In this document: positions 1 to 9,352 of the stretch, one piece after another | Position numbering within the stretch: the first letter of the stretch is position 1 | How the letters are laid out: each line of letters starts with the position of its first letter | From: Gemmatimonadota bacterium | GTDB lineage: Bacteria; Gemmatimonadota; Gemmatimonadetes; Longimicrobiales; Gaopeijiaceae | Reading direction: 5' to 3' | Length of the DNA: 9,352 nt | NCBI GenBank assembly: GCA_026713345.1 | Contig: JAPOOQ010000367.1 | Location: forward strand, 1-9,352 | The notes under the pieces: model-generated | Databases searched by the model: none | Told to the model about the DNA's origin: nothing | Seen by the model: the letters and a program-made list of their open reading frames with translations, nothing else | Made by a program: the position numbers and the translations under genes

Positions 1-2762
<2,762 letters not shown>

Positions 2763-2776
2763 TCAACAATAGCCAC

Positions 2777-2805
2777 TTCACGTCCGGCGCGAACCCGAGT
2801 ACAAT
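2777..2805 (+). promoter_or_regulatory. Candidate sigma70-type promoter for tRNA-Leu (and perhaps the DUF411 gene)
   Basis: TTCACG (2777-2782) and TACAAT (2800-2805) are separated by exactly 17 bases and match the TTGACA/TATAAT consensus at 4 and 5 of 6 positions. This stretch is less GC-rich than its surroundings. Transcription would start near 2812 and give a leader of about 75 bases before the tRNA. No better promoter is visible between here and the tRNA. Assignment rests on consensus matching only. Confidence 0.45.
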
Positions 2806-2811
2806 CATTGT
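2801..2811. promoter_or_regulatory. Perfect 11-bp dyad, possible operator
   Basis: ACAAT-C-ATTGT is a perfect 5+1+5 inverted repeat. It overlaps the -10 element of the right-facing candidate promoter and lies about 40 bases upstream of the acnA start. That placement would suit a dimeric repressor controlling either direction. The dyad is short and could be chance, and no regulator gene is in the window. Confidence 0.25.
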
Positions 2812-2887
2812 GCCGGCAGACTCATGCGGTCCCGTGCGCAGCAGGAACCGGGACGCACTGCGCCGCGAGTGCCGGACAGGCAAAAGG

Positions 2888-2971
2888 GCCGAGGTGGCGG
2901 AACCGGTAGACGCGAAGGTCTCAAAAACCTTTGCCCTTGCGGGCGTGAGGGTTCGAGTCCCTCCCTCGGCA
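2888..2971 (+). tRNA. tRNA-Leu (anticodon CAA)
   Basis: A complete class II tRNA fold can be drawn by hand. The acceptor stem pairs GCCGAGG (2888-2894) with CCTCGGC (2964-2970), followed by discriminator A at 2971. The anticodon stem AAGGT/ACCTT (2915-2919, 2927-2931) encloses the loop CTCAAAA, putting CAA at 2922-2924, which reads UUG leucine codons. A long variable arm GCCC-TTGC-GGGC is typical of tRNA-Leu, and the T arm is GAGGG-TTCGAGT-CCCTC. The 3' CCA is not encoded (ATGG follows the acceptor), so CCA must be added enzymatically. UUG is a rare leucine codon in so GC-rich a genome. No terminator is visible before the DUF411 gene 31 bases downstream. Confidence 0.95.
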
Positions 2972-3002
2972 TGGATTACGTCAAGACGGAAAGGGTAAGA
3001 CC

Positions 3003-3509
3003 ATGAACCGTACGAAACTGGCCGCGGGTGTTCTGCTCGTTGGCGGCCTGGCTGTTGTGCTGGCGTTCCGGACCTCCACGCCGCCCGCGGAGCCGGGTGC
3101 CACGGAAGTCGCGGGCGCGGGCACGGCGATTCACGTCTACAAGACCGAGACCTGCGGGTGTTGCGCCCTGTGGGTGGACCACATGGAAGCGGCGGGATTC
3201 GAGGTCACCGTCGAGAACCTGTCCAATCCCGACCTGGCCGCACTGAAGCAGCGTCACGGGATTCCGGTGGAACTCGGCTCGTGCCACACGGCGCTTGCAG
3301 GCGGGTACGTGCTGGAGGGGCATATTCCGGCGGGGGTGGTCGAGTCCTTCCTGGAGGCGGCCCCGGAGGTGAAGGGGATCACCGTGCCGGGCATGCCGAT
3401 CGGATCGCCGGGAATGGAGGTCGACGGTGTCGAACCCCGGCCGTACGACGTGATCGCCTTCGACGGCAAGGGAAACCGGACCGTATTCAGGCACATCGCC
3501 CCGCGCTAG
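3003..3509 (+). CDS. DUF411 family exported metal-binding-type protein
   Basis: This 168-residue protein has a hydrophobic N-terminal segment (residues 5-21), a signal peptide or membrane anchor, so the domain probably sits in the periplasm or on the outer face of the membrane. The mature part (about 42-168) carries the DUF411 hallmarks: TETCGCCALWVDHM (C51, C53, C54, H60), GSCHTALAGGYVLEGHIP (C94, H95, H107) and VPGMPIGSPGME (M131, M138). DUF411 proteins are often found with copper-handling genes and are thought to bind Cu or another soft metal through these Cys/His/Met residues; that function is inferred. ATG 3003 follows a purine-rich GGAAAGG at good spacing. The gene begins 31 bases after the tRNA-Leu with no promoter or terminator visible between them. 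No copper exporter or copper oxidase is adjacent, so context gives no partner. Confidence 0.9.
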   Translation: MNRTKLAAGVLLVGGLAVVLAFRTSTPPAEPGATEVAGAGTAIHVYKTETCGCCALWVDHMEAAGFEVTVENLSNPDLAALKQRHGIPVELGSCHTALAGGYVLEGHIPAGVVESFLEAAPEVKGITVPGMPIGSPGMEVDGVEPRPYDVIAFDGKGNRTVFRHIAPR

Positions 3510-3510
3510 C

Positions 3511-3548
3511 AGTCCCTGGATAATCGCCGCCCGAATGCAGCGGGGACT
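3511..3548. terminator. Long-loop inverted repeat after the DUF411 gene, weak terminator candidate
   Basis: AGTCCC (3511-3516) pairs with GGGACT (3543-3548). Inside, CGCCGC pairs imperfectly with GCAGCG, with one mismatch. The structure starts two bases after the DUF411 stop and is followed by TTATT rather than a proper T-tract. It could end the tRNA-DUF411 transcript, but it is not a textbook intrinsic terminator. Confidence 0.25.
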
Positions 3549-3568
3549 TATTCCACGGGCTGCGAGCC

Positions 3569-3598
3569 TTTCTGGGGACCGTGCGCAAATGATATGAT
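3569..3598 (+). promoter_or_regulatory. Candidate promoter for gltA operon
   Basis: TATGAT (3593-3598) is a near-consensus -10 in an AT-rich island within GC-rich DNA. The best -35 at an acceptable spacing is TTTCTG (3569-3574, 18-base spacer), which is weak. Transcription would begin near 3605, about 40 bases before the gltA start. The call rests mainly on the -10 and its position. Confidence 0.35.
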
Positions 3599-3629
3599 AC
3601 ATGACCGAAAGTCCGCGAATGTCCCCAGC

Positions 3630-3642
3630 CCGGCCCGGCCGG
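3630..3642 (+). promoter_or_regulatory. GC-only dyad immediately before gltA start
   Basis: CCGGCC-C-GGCCGG is a perfect 6+1+6 inverted repeat ending four bases before ATG 3647. It occupies the place where a Shine-Dalgarno sequence would be expected, and no purine-rich SD is visible there. In mRNA the one-base loop is too tight, so a somewhat opened hairpin is more realistic. It may influence translation initiation or bind a protein as DNA, or it may be chance in GC-rich sequence. Confidence 0.3.
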
Positions 3643-3646
3643 CCCG

Positions 3647-4954
<1,308 letters not shown>

Positions 4955-4955
4955 C

Positions 4956-5312
4956 TTGCTTGCCCGGGCCGCGCCTCGTTGCCTGGCGCTCGCCGCCCTG
5001 TTGTTGCCGCTGCAGGGGTGTGCGCTGCTGCGGGCTGCGGAAGACCCGTTCGAAGAGCGTGCCGCGGCGGAGGAGATCGAGATCCTGGTCCGCAACAACA
5101 ACTTCAGCCAGGTCACCGTGTACACCGCCCGGGCCGGCTCCGGCCGTCGGCTGGGGATCGTTCCGGGGAAGGGCGAAGCCACCTTCAAGCTGCGGTGGAC
5201 CCTCCCCGACATCCGGCTCCGGGTCAGGCCGCTGGCCGGCCGGGAGTTCTTCACCGAAACCCTCTCGGTCGCCCCGGGAGAGCTGCTCGAGCTGGTCATT
5301 CCGCCCCGGTAG
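4956..5312 (+). CDS. Small lipoprotein of unknown function
   Basis: I do not recognise a named family. From TTG 4956 the product has 118 residues: a short Arg-containing N-region, a Leu/Ala-rich core and the lipobox LQGC with C22, a typical lipoprotein signal peptide. The mature part has a charged stretch (DPFEERAAAEEIE), then a region of short alternating hydrophobic runs, ILVRNNNFSQVTVYTA, RLGIVPG and IRLRVRPLAG, suggesting a small beta-sandwich. TTG 4956 lies one base after the gltA stop, so translational coupling is likely; no SD is seen. A TTG at 4869 in the same frame has GGGAGGAG at good spacing, but that lies inside the conserved WEEM codons of gltA and would place 50 residues before the lipid cysteine, which is too many for a signal peptide. 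The S9 peptidase gene's SD overlaps this stop codon. An envelope role is inferred from the signal alone. Confidence 0.75.
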   Translation: MLARAAPRCLALAALLLPLQGCALLRAAEDPFEERAAAEEIEILVRNNNFSQVTVYTARAGSGRRLGIVPGKGEATFKLRWTLPDIRLRVRPLAGREFFTETLSVAPGELLELVIPPR

Positions 5313-5319
5313 GAGGAGG
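5311..5319 (+). promoter_or_regulatory. Strong Shine-Dalgarno deciding the GTG start of the S9 peptidase
   Basis: AGGAGGAGG overlaps the lipoprotein TAG stop (5310-5312) and lies six bases before GTG 5326. The open frame extends upstream to at least 4960, but this site and the signal peptide that follows GTG 5326 fix the real start there. The overlap with the preceding stop suggests coupled re-initiation. Confidence 0.8.
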
Positions 5320-5325
5320 CACGAC

Positions 5326-7419
5326 GTGCGCGTATCCGGCCCCATCATCCGTGCAATCGGCCCCATCGGCGCCATCATCATCGGTGCGGCGACGCTATGG
5401 GGAAGCCTCGGGGTGCCCGGCGCGGCGGCGCAGGAGGTGGACCTGCGGGAGCTGACCCTGGACGAAGTCATCGACATGGTGCGCGTTTCCGGTCCGAAGC
5501 TGTCGCCCGACGGCTCGCGCGTCCTGTTCGTGAAGAGCGAACTCGACTGGGGGAAGAACCGGCGCGACAGCCGGATCTGGGTAGTGGGCGCGGACGGGTC
5601 GAACATGCGTCCCTTCACCGGTTCTACCGACGACCGGTCACCCGAGTGGTCGCCGGATGGTCGGTGGGTGTCGTTCACGCGTCCCGTGGGTGAGGGGGAC
5701 AGCCGGCTGCGGCAGCTCTTCGTTCTTCCCTCCGACGGTGGCGAGGCCATCCAGTTGACCAAACATGTGACGGCGGTGGGCAGCTACCGCTGGTCGCAGG
5801 ACAGCCGCTCGATCCTGTTCGTCGCCAGCGACTCGCTCCCGGACGACGCGGAGAAGGAGCGGAAGAACGGGGACGACGCGATCTTCATCGACGAGGGTCC
5901 GAACGGGCAGACGCGGGGGTCGTGGAACGGGGTCTGGACGGTGCAGTTGGAGGTGGCGGACACCGCCGTGCATGCGAGCAGGCTGACGCCGGAAGGCCGG
6001 ATCGTGGGCAGCTTCGCGCTCTCGCCGGACGGGAACCATCTCGCGTACGCACACCGCACCGAGAACCGCCGCAACGCCGGTCACCTCTCGGAGATCGCGC
6101 TGCGCTCGGTCATCACCGGCGAAGAGGAGACGATCACGGCGAACGACGCGCCGGAGTCGCAGCTCGCGTGGTCGCCCGACGGCAGGGCGATCACCTTCGT
6201 GGCCCCCGACCTGGAGTCGTGGGAGCTCGACCAGGGCAACCTCTATCACCACTACATCCCGAGCGGGGAAACGCGCCAGCTGATGGCCGGTGTGGACGCC
6301 GACATGCGGGGCTACCGCTGGAACCCCGGCGGCCGGTCGATCGACATCGTCGCCCTGGACCGCACCGTCGCGAATGTGTACCGGCTGGACGTACGCTCCG
6401 ACGAGCTCGTGCAGCTGACCGATCTGGCGGGGGTCGTGTCGGGGGTCTCCTACGATGCCCTTCACGCACAGGCCGCAGTCCAGTTCGCCAGCCCGTCCGA
6501 ACCGGGCGACCTGTGGCTGGTCGACCTCGGCGACGGATCCAGGGTTCGGCTCACCGAGGCCAATCCGTGGCTCGACGACAAGGAACTGGCCGAGCCGGAG
6601 GTCGTCCGCTGGAACAGCTCCGACGGACTTGAGATCGAGGGGATTCTGTACGCTCCCGCGGACCGGACGGGGGCGGGAGCCATGGTCCTGGAGATCCACG
6701 GGGGCCCCGCGGGGGTCTTCACGCGCGGCTTCGACGCGGACGCGCAGCTACTGGTGAATCAGGGCTACGCGGTATTGCAGCCGAATGTGCGGGGATCTTC
6801 CGGCTACGGGGACGCCCTTCTGCGCGGCAACATGAACGACATCGGCGGGGGCGACTACCAGGACCTCATGACCGGGGTGGATGCAATGATCGCGCGCGGG
6901 GTCGCGCACCCGGACTCGCTGGCGGTGAAGGGGTGGAGCTACGGCGGGATCCTCGGCGGCTGGGCAATCACGCGGACCGACAGGTTCAAGGCTGCGAGTC
7001 TCGGGGCGATGGTCGCGGACTGGCGGAGCGAATTCGGCGCGGGCTTCAACTTCGACGTGGTCCGGTGGTACCTGGGCGGCGACCCGTGGTCGAACCGGGA
7101 GTACTGGACCGAGCGTTCCGCCTACACGCACCTGGACCGGGTCACGACCCCCACGATCCTCTTCCACGGCGCCAACGACCGCACCGACACGATGGAGCAG
7201 TCGATGAACTTCTTCGCGGGGCTCCGGCACCTCGGAGTCGACGCGCGCTTCATACTCTTCCCGCGCGAGGGGCACGGGATCAGCGAGCCGCGGCACCGCC
7301 GGACCCTGATGATCGAGGAGATGCGCTGGCTACACCGCTTCGTGAAGGGAATGGAGGACTGGGAGGCGCCCGAGCGGCCCGCGACAGCCGCCGGCAAGCA
7401 GGTGGCGCCGATTTCGTGA
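5326..7419 (+). CDS. Secreted S9 family (prolyl oligopeptidase-type) serine peptidase
   Basis: S9 peptidases cleave short peptides from which larger substrates are excluded by a beta-propeller cap; members include dipeptidyl- and acylaminoacyl-peptidases. The 697-residue product starts at GTG with a strong SD. A signal peptide ending GAAA-QE (cut after about residue 35) indicates export to the periplasm. The propeller (about 40-430) shows repeated SPDG-type blades at 60-63 (LSPDG), 109-112 (WSPDG), 233-236 (LSPDG) and 283-286 (WSPDG), with degenerate ones near 155 and 332. The C-terminal alpha/beta-hydrolase domain (about 440-685) has oxyanion-region HGGP at 458-461 and the triad S538 (GWSYGG), D618 (GANDRTD) and H650 (REGHGIS), in the order and spacing normal for S9. 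Length and architecture fit the S9B/S9C groups, but exact substrate preference cannot be read. It lies 13 bases after the lipoprotein gene and 19 before the phosphorylase gene, so it is probably in their operon. Confidence 0.94.
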   Translation: MRVSGPIIRAIGPIGAIIIGAATLWGSLGVPGAAAQEVDLRELTLDEVIDMVRVSGPKLSPDGSRVLFVKSELDWGKNRRDSRIWVVGADGSNMRPFTGSTDDRSPEWSPDGRWVSFTRPVGEGDSRLRQLFVLPSDGGEAIQLTKHVTAVGSYRWSQDSRSILFVASDSLPDDAEKERKNGDDAIFIDEGPNGQTRGSWNGVWTVQLEVADTAVHASRLTPEGRIVGSFALSPDGNHLAYAHRTENRRNAGHLSEIALRSVITGEEETITANDAPESQLAWSPDGRAITFVAPDLESWELDQGNLYHHYIPSGETRQLMAGVDADMRGYRWNPGGRSIDIVALDRTVANVYRLDVRSDELVQLTDLAGVVSGVSYDALHAQAAVQFASPSEPGDLWLVDLGDGSRVRLTEANPWLDDKELAEPEVVRWNSSDGLEIEGILYAPADRTGAGAMVLEIHGGPAGVFTRGFDADAQLLVNQGYAVLQPNVRGSSGYGDALLRGNMNDIGGGDYQDLMTGVDAMIARGVAHPDSLAVKGWSYGGILGGWAITRTDRFKAASLGAMVADWRSEFGAGFNFDVVRWYLGGDPWSNREYWTERSAYTHLDRVTTPTILFHGANDRTDTMEQSMNFFAGLRHLGVDARFILFPREGHGISEPRHRRTLMIEEMRWLHRFVKGMEDWEAPERPATAAGKQVAPIS

Positions 7420-7438
7420 GCGCACCGGGGGCCCGCCC

Positions 7439-8791
7439 GTGATCCCGCAGCAGGTCATCGCGGCCAAGCGGGACGGGGGCAAACTCGCGCCGGGGGAGTT
7501 CGCCCTGTTCCTCACCGGCTACCTGAAGGGACAGGTCGCCGACGAGCAGATGGCTGCGTTCCTGATGGCGGTCCAGTTCAACGGGCTCTCCGCGCGGGAA
7601 CTCGATGTGCTCGTGAAGGTGATGCTCCACTCGGGTCGTGTGATCGAACCGGGTGACGACTGGCCGGGACCCCGGGTCGACAAGCACTCGACGGGCGGGG
7701 TGGGTGACAAGGTCTCCCTGGTGGTGGCCCCGCTCGCCGCCGAGATGGGGATGGTGGTGCCGATGATGTCCGGACGGGGGCTGGGGCACACGGGCGGCAC
7801 GCTCGACAAGCTCGAGTCGATTCCCGGCTTCGAGACGCGCATTTCGCTGGAGCGCTTCGACCGGGTGCTGCGCGAGGTCGGTTGCGCGATGATCGGCCAG
7901 ACCGACGAGATCGCGCCGCTCGACCGCAGGCTGTACGCGCTGCGCGACGTGACCGCCACGGTGCCGTCCATCCCGCTGATCACCGCGTCGATCATGTCGA
8001 AGAAGCTGGCCGAGGGGCTGGACGGCCTGGTCCTGGACGTGAAGGTGGGCCGGGGCGCCTTCATGAAGGACATCGACGAGGCCCGCGCGCTGGCCCGTGC
8101 GATGACCCGGGTGGGCGCCGCGCGGGGGATGGCGGTGAGCGCCGTGCTCACGGCGATGGACCAGCCGCTCGGCAGGGCCATCGGCAACGCGCTGGAAGTG
8201 CGCGAGGCGGTGGCGTGTCTGGAGGGGGGTGGCCCGCGCCGCTTTCGTGCGCTCTGCGTCGAGCTGGCAGCCGAGATGGCGCTGGCCGGGGGGCTGGCGT
8301 CCAGTCTGGACGAGGGACGGAGCCGGGCCGAGGGGGCGCTGGGGGGGGGCGGGGGGATGGAACGTTTCGAGAGGCTCGTGGCCGTGCAGGGCGGAAAGCT
8401 GGACCCCGCGCGCAGTGCCCTGGGCCTCCCCGTGGCGCCGTTGCGGAAGACCGTTTCCGCGGACCGGGAGGGATGGGTGAGCCGCATCGACCCTCTGGCG
8501 CTTGGCTACGGGTTGATCGCGCTCGGGGGCGGGCGGAAGCGTCAGGACGACAGGGTCGATCCGCGTGTCGGGTTCGTGATGGAGGTGGAGGTCGGCACGC
8601 GCGTCACCCCGGGGGACCCGATCGGGGTGGTCCACGCGGGAAGCGTGGACGGGCTGGCCACGGGGGTGCGGGCGCTCGCGGAAGCGGTCGCGATCGGTAA
8701 CGAAGAGAATACCGCGCCGCTGCCCGGGGTGCTGGAGCGCATCCGAAGTCCCGGCGCTACAACACCCGGTAGAGGATTCCCTCCTGCTTGA
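7439..8791 (+). CDS. deoA: Thymidine / pyrimidine-nucleoside phosphorylase
   Basis: The enzyme splits thymidine or deoxyuridine (and uridine in Pdp-type enzymes) with phosphate to the base and (deoxy)ribose-1-phosphate for cytoplasmic nucleoside salvage. The 450-residue product compares with about 440 for E. coli DeoA and 433 for B. subtilis Pdp. The family signature SGRGLGHTGGTLDKLE is at 111-126, the phosphate-binding KHSTGGVGDKVS at 82-93, and the pyrimidine-site segment YALRDVTATVPSIPLI at 166-181 followed by S184 and KK at 188-189. The N-terminus (VIAAKRDGGKL) matches where family members begin, supporting GTG 7439; the SD is poor. Some segments resemble DeoA (LESIPGF, GGGRK..D..VD..VGF) and others Pdp (SIMSKK, QGG), so specificity is uncertain. 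A run of nine Gs (8341-8349) encodes part of GGGGG at a linker; the family-like FERLVAVQGG after it shows the frame is intact. The last 35 bases overlap the convergent DUF3343 gene. Confidence 0.95.
   Translation: MIPQQVIAAKRDGGKLAPGEFALFLTGYLKGQVADEQMAAFLMAVQFNGLSARELDVLVKVMLHSGRVIEPGDDWPGPRVDKHSTGGVGDKVSLVVAPLAAEMGMVVPMMSGRGLGHTGGTLDKLESIPGFETRISLERFDRVLREVGCAMIGQTDEIAPLDRRLYALRDVTATVPSIPLITASIMSKKLAEGLDGLVLDVKVGRGAFMKDIDEARALARAMTRVGAARGMAVSAVLTAMDQPLGRAIGNALEVREAVACLEGGGPRRFRALCVELAAEMALAGGLASSLDEGRSRAEGALGGGGGMERFERLVAVQGGKLDPARSALGLPVAPLRKTVSADREGWVSRIDPLALGYGLIALGGGRKRQDDRVDPRVGFVMEVEVGTRVTPGDPIGVVHAGSVDGLATGVRALAEAVAIGNEENTAPLPGVLERIRSPGATTPGRGFPPA
8341..8356 (+). repeat. Poly-G tract within the phosphorylase gene
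   Basis: Nine consecutive Gs (8341-8349), one C and six more Gs (8351-8356) encode a glycine run in a linker of the phosphorylase. Such homopolymers can slip in replication or transcription and are error-prone in sequencing. The reading frame is open and family-like on both sides. Confidence 0.6.
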
Positions 8792-8797
8792 GCGCCG
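8752..8797. repeat. Inverted repeat spanning both convergent stop codons
   Basis: CGGCGCT (8752-8758) and AGCGCCG (8791-8797) are perfect 7-base arms around a 32-base loop, which itself contains GAGG-ATTC-CCTC. The arms bracket the stop codons of the phosphorylase (8789-8791) and of the DUF3343 gene (8757-8759). It could act as a structured, T-tract-free 3' end for both transcripts; no proper intrinsic terminator is visible nearby. Confidence 0.3.
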
Positions 8798-8978
8798 CGG
8801 ACAGCTCCGACGTGCGCTCCGGCGACACCTGGAGCGCAGCGCCGCACTTGGCTCCGCCCTCGGGAGGGGCGGGCACGACCTCGGCCGGGATCGCCTGTTC
8901 CCGGGCCACGTCCTCGGCCCACATGGCATGGTGGGTAGTCTCGAAGATGAAGATGCTGGCGCCGTCCGGTGGAGTCAT
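8757..8978 (-). CDS. DUF3343 (putative Se/S carrier-like) small protein
   Basis: The 73-residue product (ATG at 8978) shows the DUF3343 pattern: an initial beta strand with THHAMWAEDVAREQAIPAE, then VVPAPPE and the single-cysteine motif AKCGAAL (C45), then a C-terminal helix and strand ending GILYRVL. Pfam describes this family as a putative Se/S carrier-like domain; the biochemical role is not established, and no selenium or sulfur-transfer gene is in the window. A longer in-frame reading from 9107 exists but lies over the PBP gene and lacks family features. The ATG at 8978 has GAGGA about nine bases upstream, which supports this start. It follows the PBP1A-like gene by 20 bases on the same strand, so the two are probably co-transcribed. 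Its last 35 bases are antisense to the end of the phosphorylase gene. Confidence 0.85.
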   Translation of the reverse strand: MTPPDGASIFIFETTHHAMWAEDVAREQAIPAEVVPAPPEGGAKCGAALQVSPERTSELSAALKQEGILYRVL

Positions 8979-8998
8979 GGAAGCGGATCCTCGGTGGT

Positions 8999-9352
8999 TC
9001 AGGGTTGTGGAGTGCGGGCTATGGGCCGGGCCTGGAGGTCGCAGGGCACCGTGGGTTCCGTTCCCGGCAGGTAGAGTTCCTCGTAGGCTTCCTCGGCGGG
9101 ACACCACCTCGAGGCCAGGAGGCCGGTCTTGCGGTCCACCCGGCGCCTGATGAGTCCGGGAGGAATCGACCAGGGTTCCGGGATGGTGAGAAGCGGGTTG
9201 GGCTCCGGGTTGCCGGCAACCGCTCCGTCGTCTGTTTCCGGATCACCGTAGTATACGCGCCGCATGAAGTCTCCCCACACCGGCGCCGCCAGCCCCCCGC
9301 CCGTGGCCTTGTCCACGATCGATACCGGCAGATCCATCCCGAACCACACTCC
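8999..9352 (-). CDS. Class A penicillin-binding protein 1A-like, C-terminal end (5' part outside window)
   Basis: Only the last 117 residues are visible, running in from the right edge without a start. GVWFGMDLPVSIVDKATGG followed by GLAAPVWGDFMR is the typical end of the transpeptidase domain of PBP1A-type bifunctional peptidoglycan synthases, just after the KTG box, which would lie beyond the edge. After it comes the usual C-terminal tail: IPPGLIRRRVDRKTGLLAS, then a cysteine-proline pair (WCPAEEAY), LPGTEPTVPC and a stop. These enzymes polymerise lipid II glycan strands and cross-link peptides on the outer face of the inner membrane. The catalytic serine and glycosyltransferase domain cannot be checked here. 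The gene is followed after 20 bases by the DUF3343 gene in the same direction. Confidence 0.88.
   Translation of the reverse strand, partial: GVWFGMDLPVSIVDKATGGGLAAPVWGDFMRRVYYGDPETDDGAVAGNPEPNPLLTIPEPWSIPPGLIRRRVDRKTGLLASRWCPAEEAYEELYLPGTEPTVPCDLQARPIARTPQP

Noticed and set aside
2888..2971. tRNA-Leu 3' end as an integration (att) site
   Set aside because: No integrase gene, direct repeat of the tRNA 3' end, or composition shift is visible in the window.
4960..5325. Upstream extension of the S9 peptidase frame by 122 codons
   Set aside because: The extension overlaps the lipoprotein gene in another frame, is Arg/Pro-rich, and is displaced by a strong SD and signal peptide at GTG 5326.
7280..8929. 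A 549-codon minus-strand open frame opposite the phosphorylase gene
   Set aside because: It is low-complexity Arg/Pro/His-rich sequence antisense to a full-length phosphorylase with intact signatures.

Overview
The window is a GC-rich bacterial chromosomal segment made of central-metabolism and cell-envelope genes. No mobile element, CRISPR array, integrase or defence-type cluster was seen. Strong third-position G/C bias leaves long stop-free shadow frames opposite the real genes. The mix of genes fits a free-living aerobic Gram-negative-type bacterium: an AcnA-type aconitase, a hexameric-type citrate synthase ending in a PRREYVPI-like tail, a secreted S9 peptidase, a lipoprotein and a class A PBP. 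From memory of similar proteins I lean towards Gemmatimonadota or a related phylum, but this is inference and cannot be proven from the window.

Layout. Positions 1-2762 (minus) hold aconitase acnA, complete except for its last few codons beyond the left edge. A 125-base divergent intergenic region (2763-2887) follows, with a credible sigma70-type promoter facing right and a perfect 5+1+5 dyad overlapping its -10. Next are a tRNA-Leu(CAA) at 2888-2971 and, only 31 bases later on the same strand, a small exported DUF411 copper/metal-binding-type protein (3003-3509). After a 137-base gap with a long-loop dyad and a possible promoter comes a tight plus-strand run: citrate synthase gltA (3647-4954), a small unrecognised lipoprotein (4956-5312), a secreted S9 prolyl-oligopeptidase-family peptidase (5326-7419) and thymidine/pyrimidine-nucleoside phosphorylase (7439-8791). 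Gaps in this run are 1, 13 and 19 bases, so it reads as one operon. A minus-strand pair converges on it: the C-terminal end of a PBP1A-like class A penicillin-binding protein entering from the right edge (8999-9352), then a 73-residue DUF3343 protein (8757-8978). The 3' end of the DUF3343 gene overlaps the 3' end of the phosphorylase gene by 35 bases.

How the genes fit together. acnA and gltA encode the first two TCA-cycle steps (citrate formation and isomerisation) and lie divergently around the tRNA and DUF411 gene. The lipoprotein and S9 peptidase are envelope or periplasmic proteins that appear to be translationally linked to gltA. The phosphorylase is nucleoside salvage. PBP1A builds peptidoglycan, and its small partner DUF3343 has a single conserved-type cysteine. 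I did not find an undescribed multi-gene system. The points most worth a second look are the tRNA-DUF411 arrangement, the dyad replacing a ribosome binding site before gltA, the uncharacterised lipoprotein with a TTG start, and the overlapping convergent gene ends.
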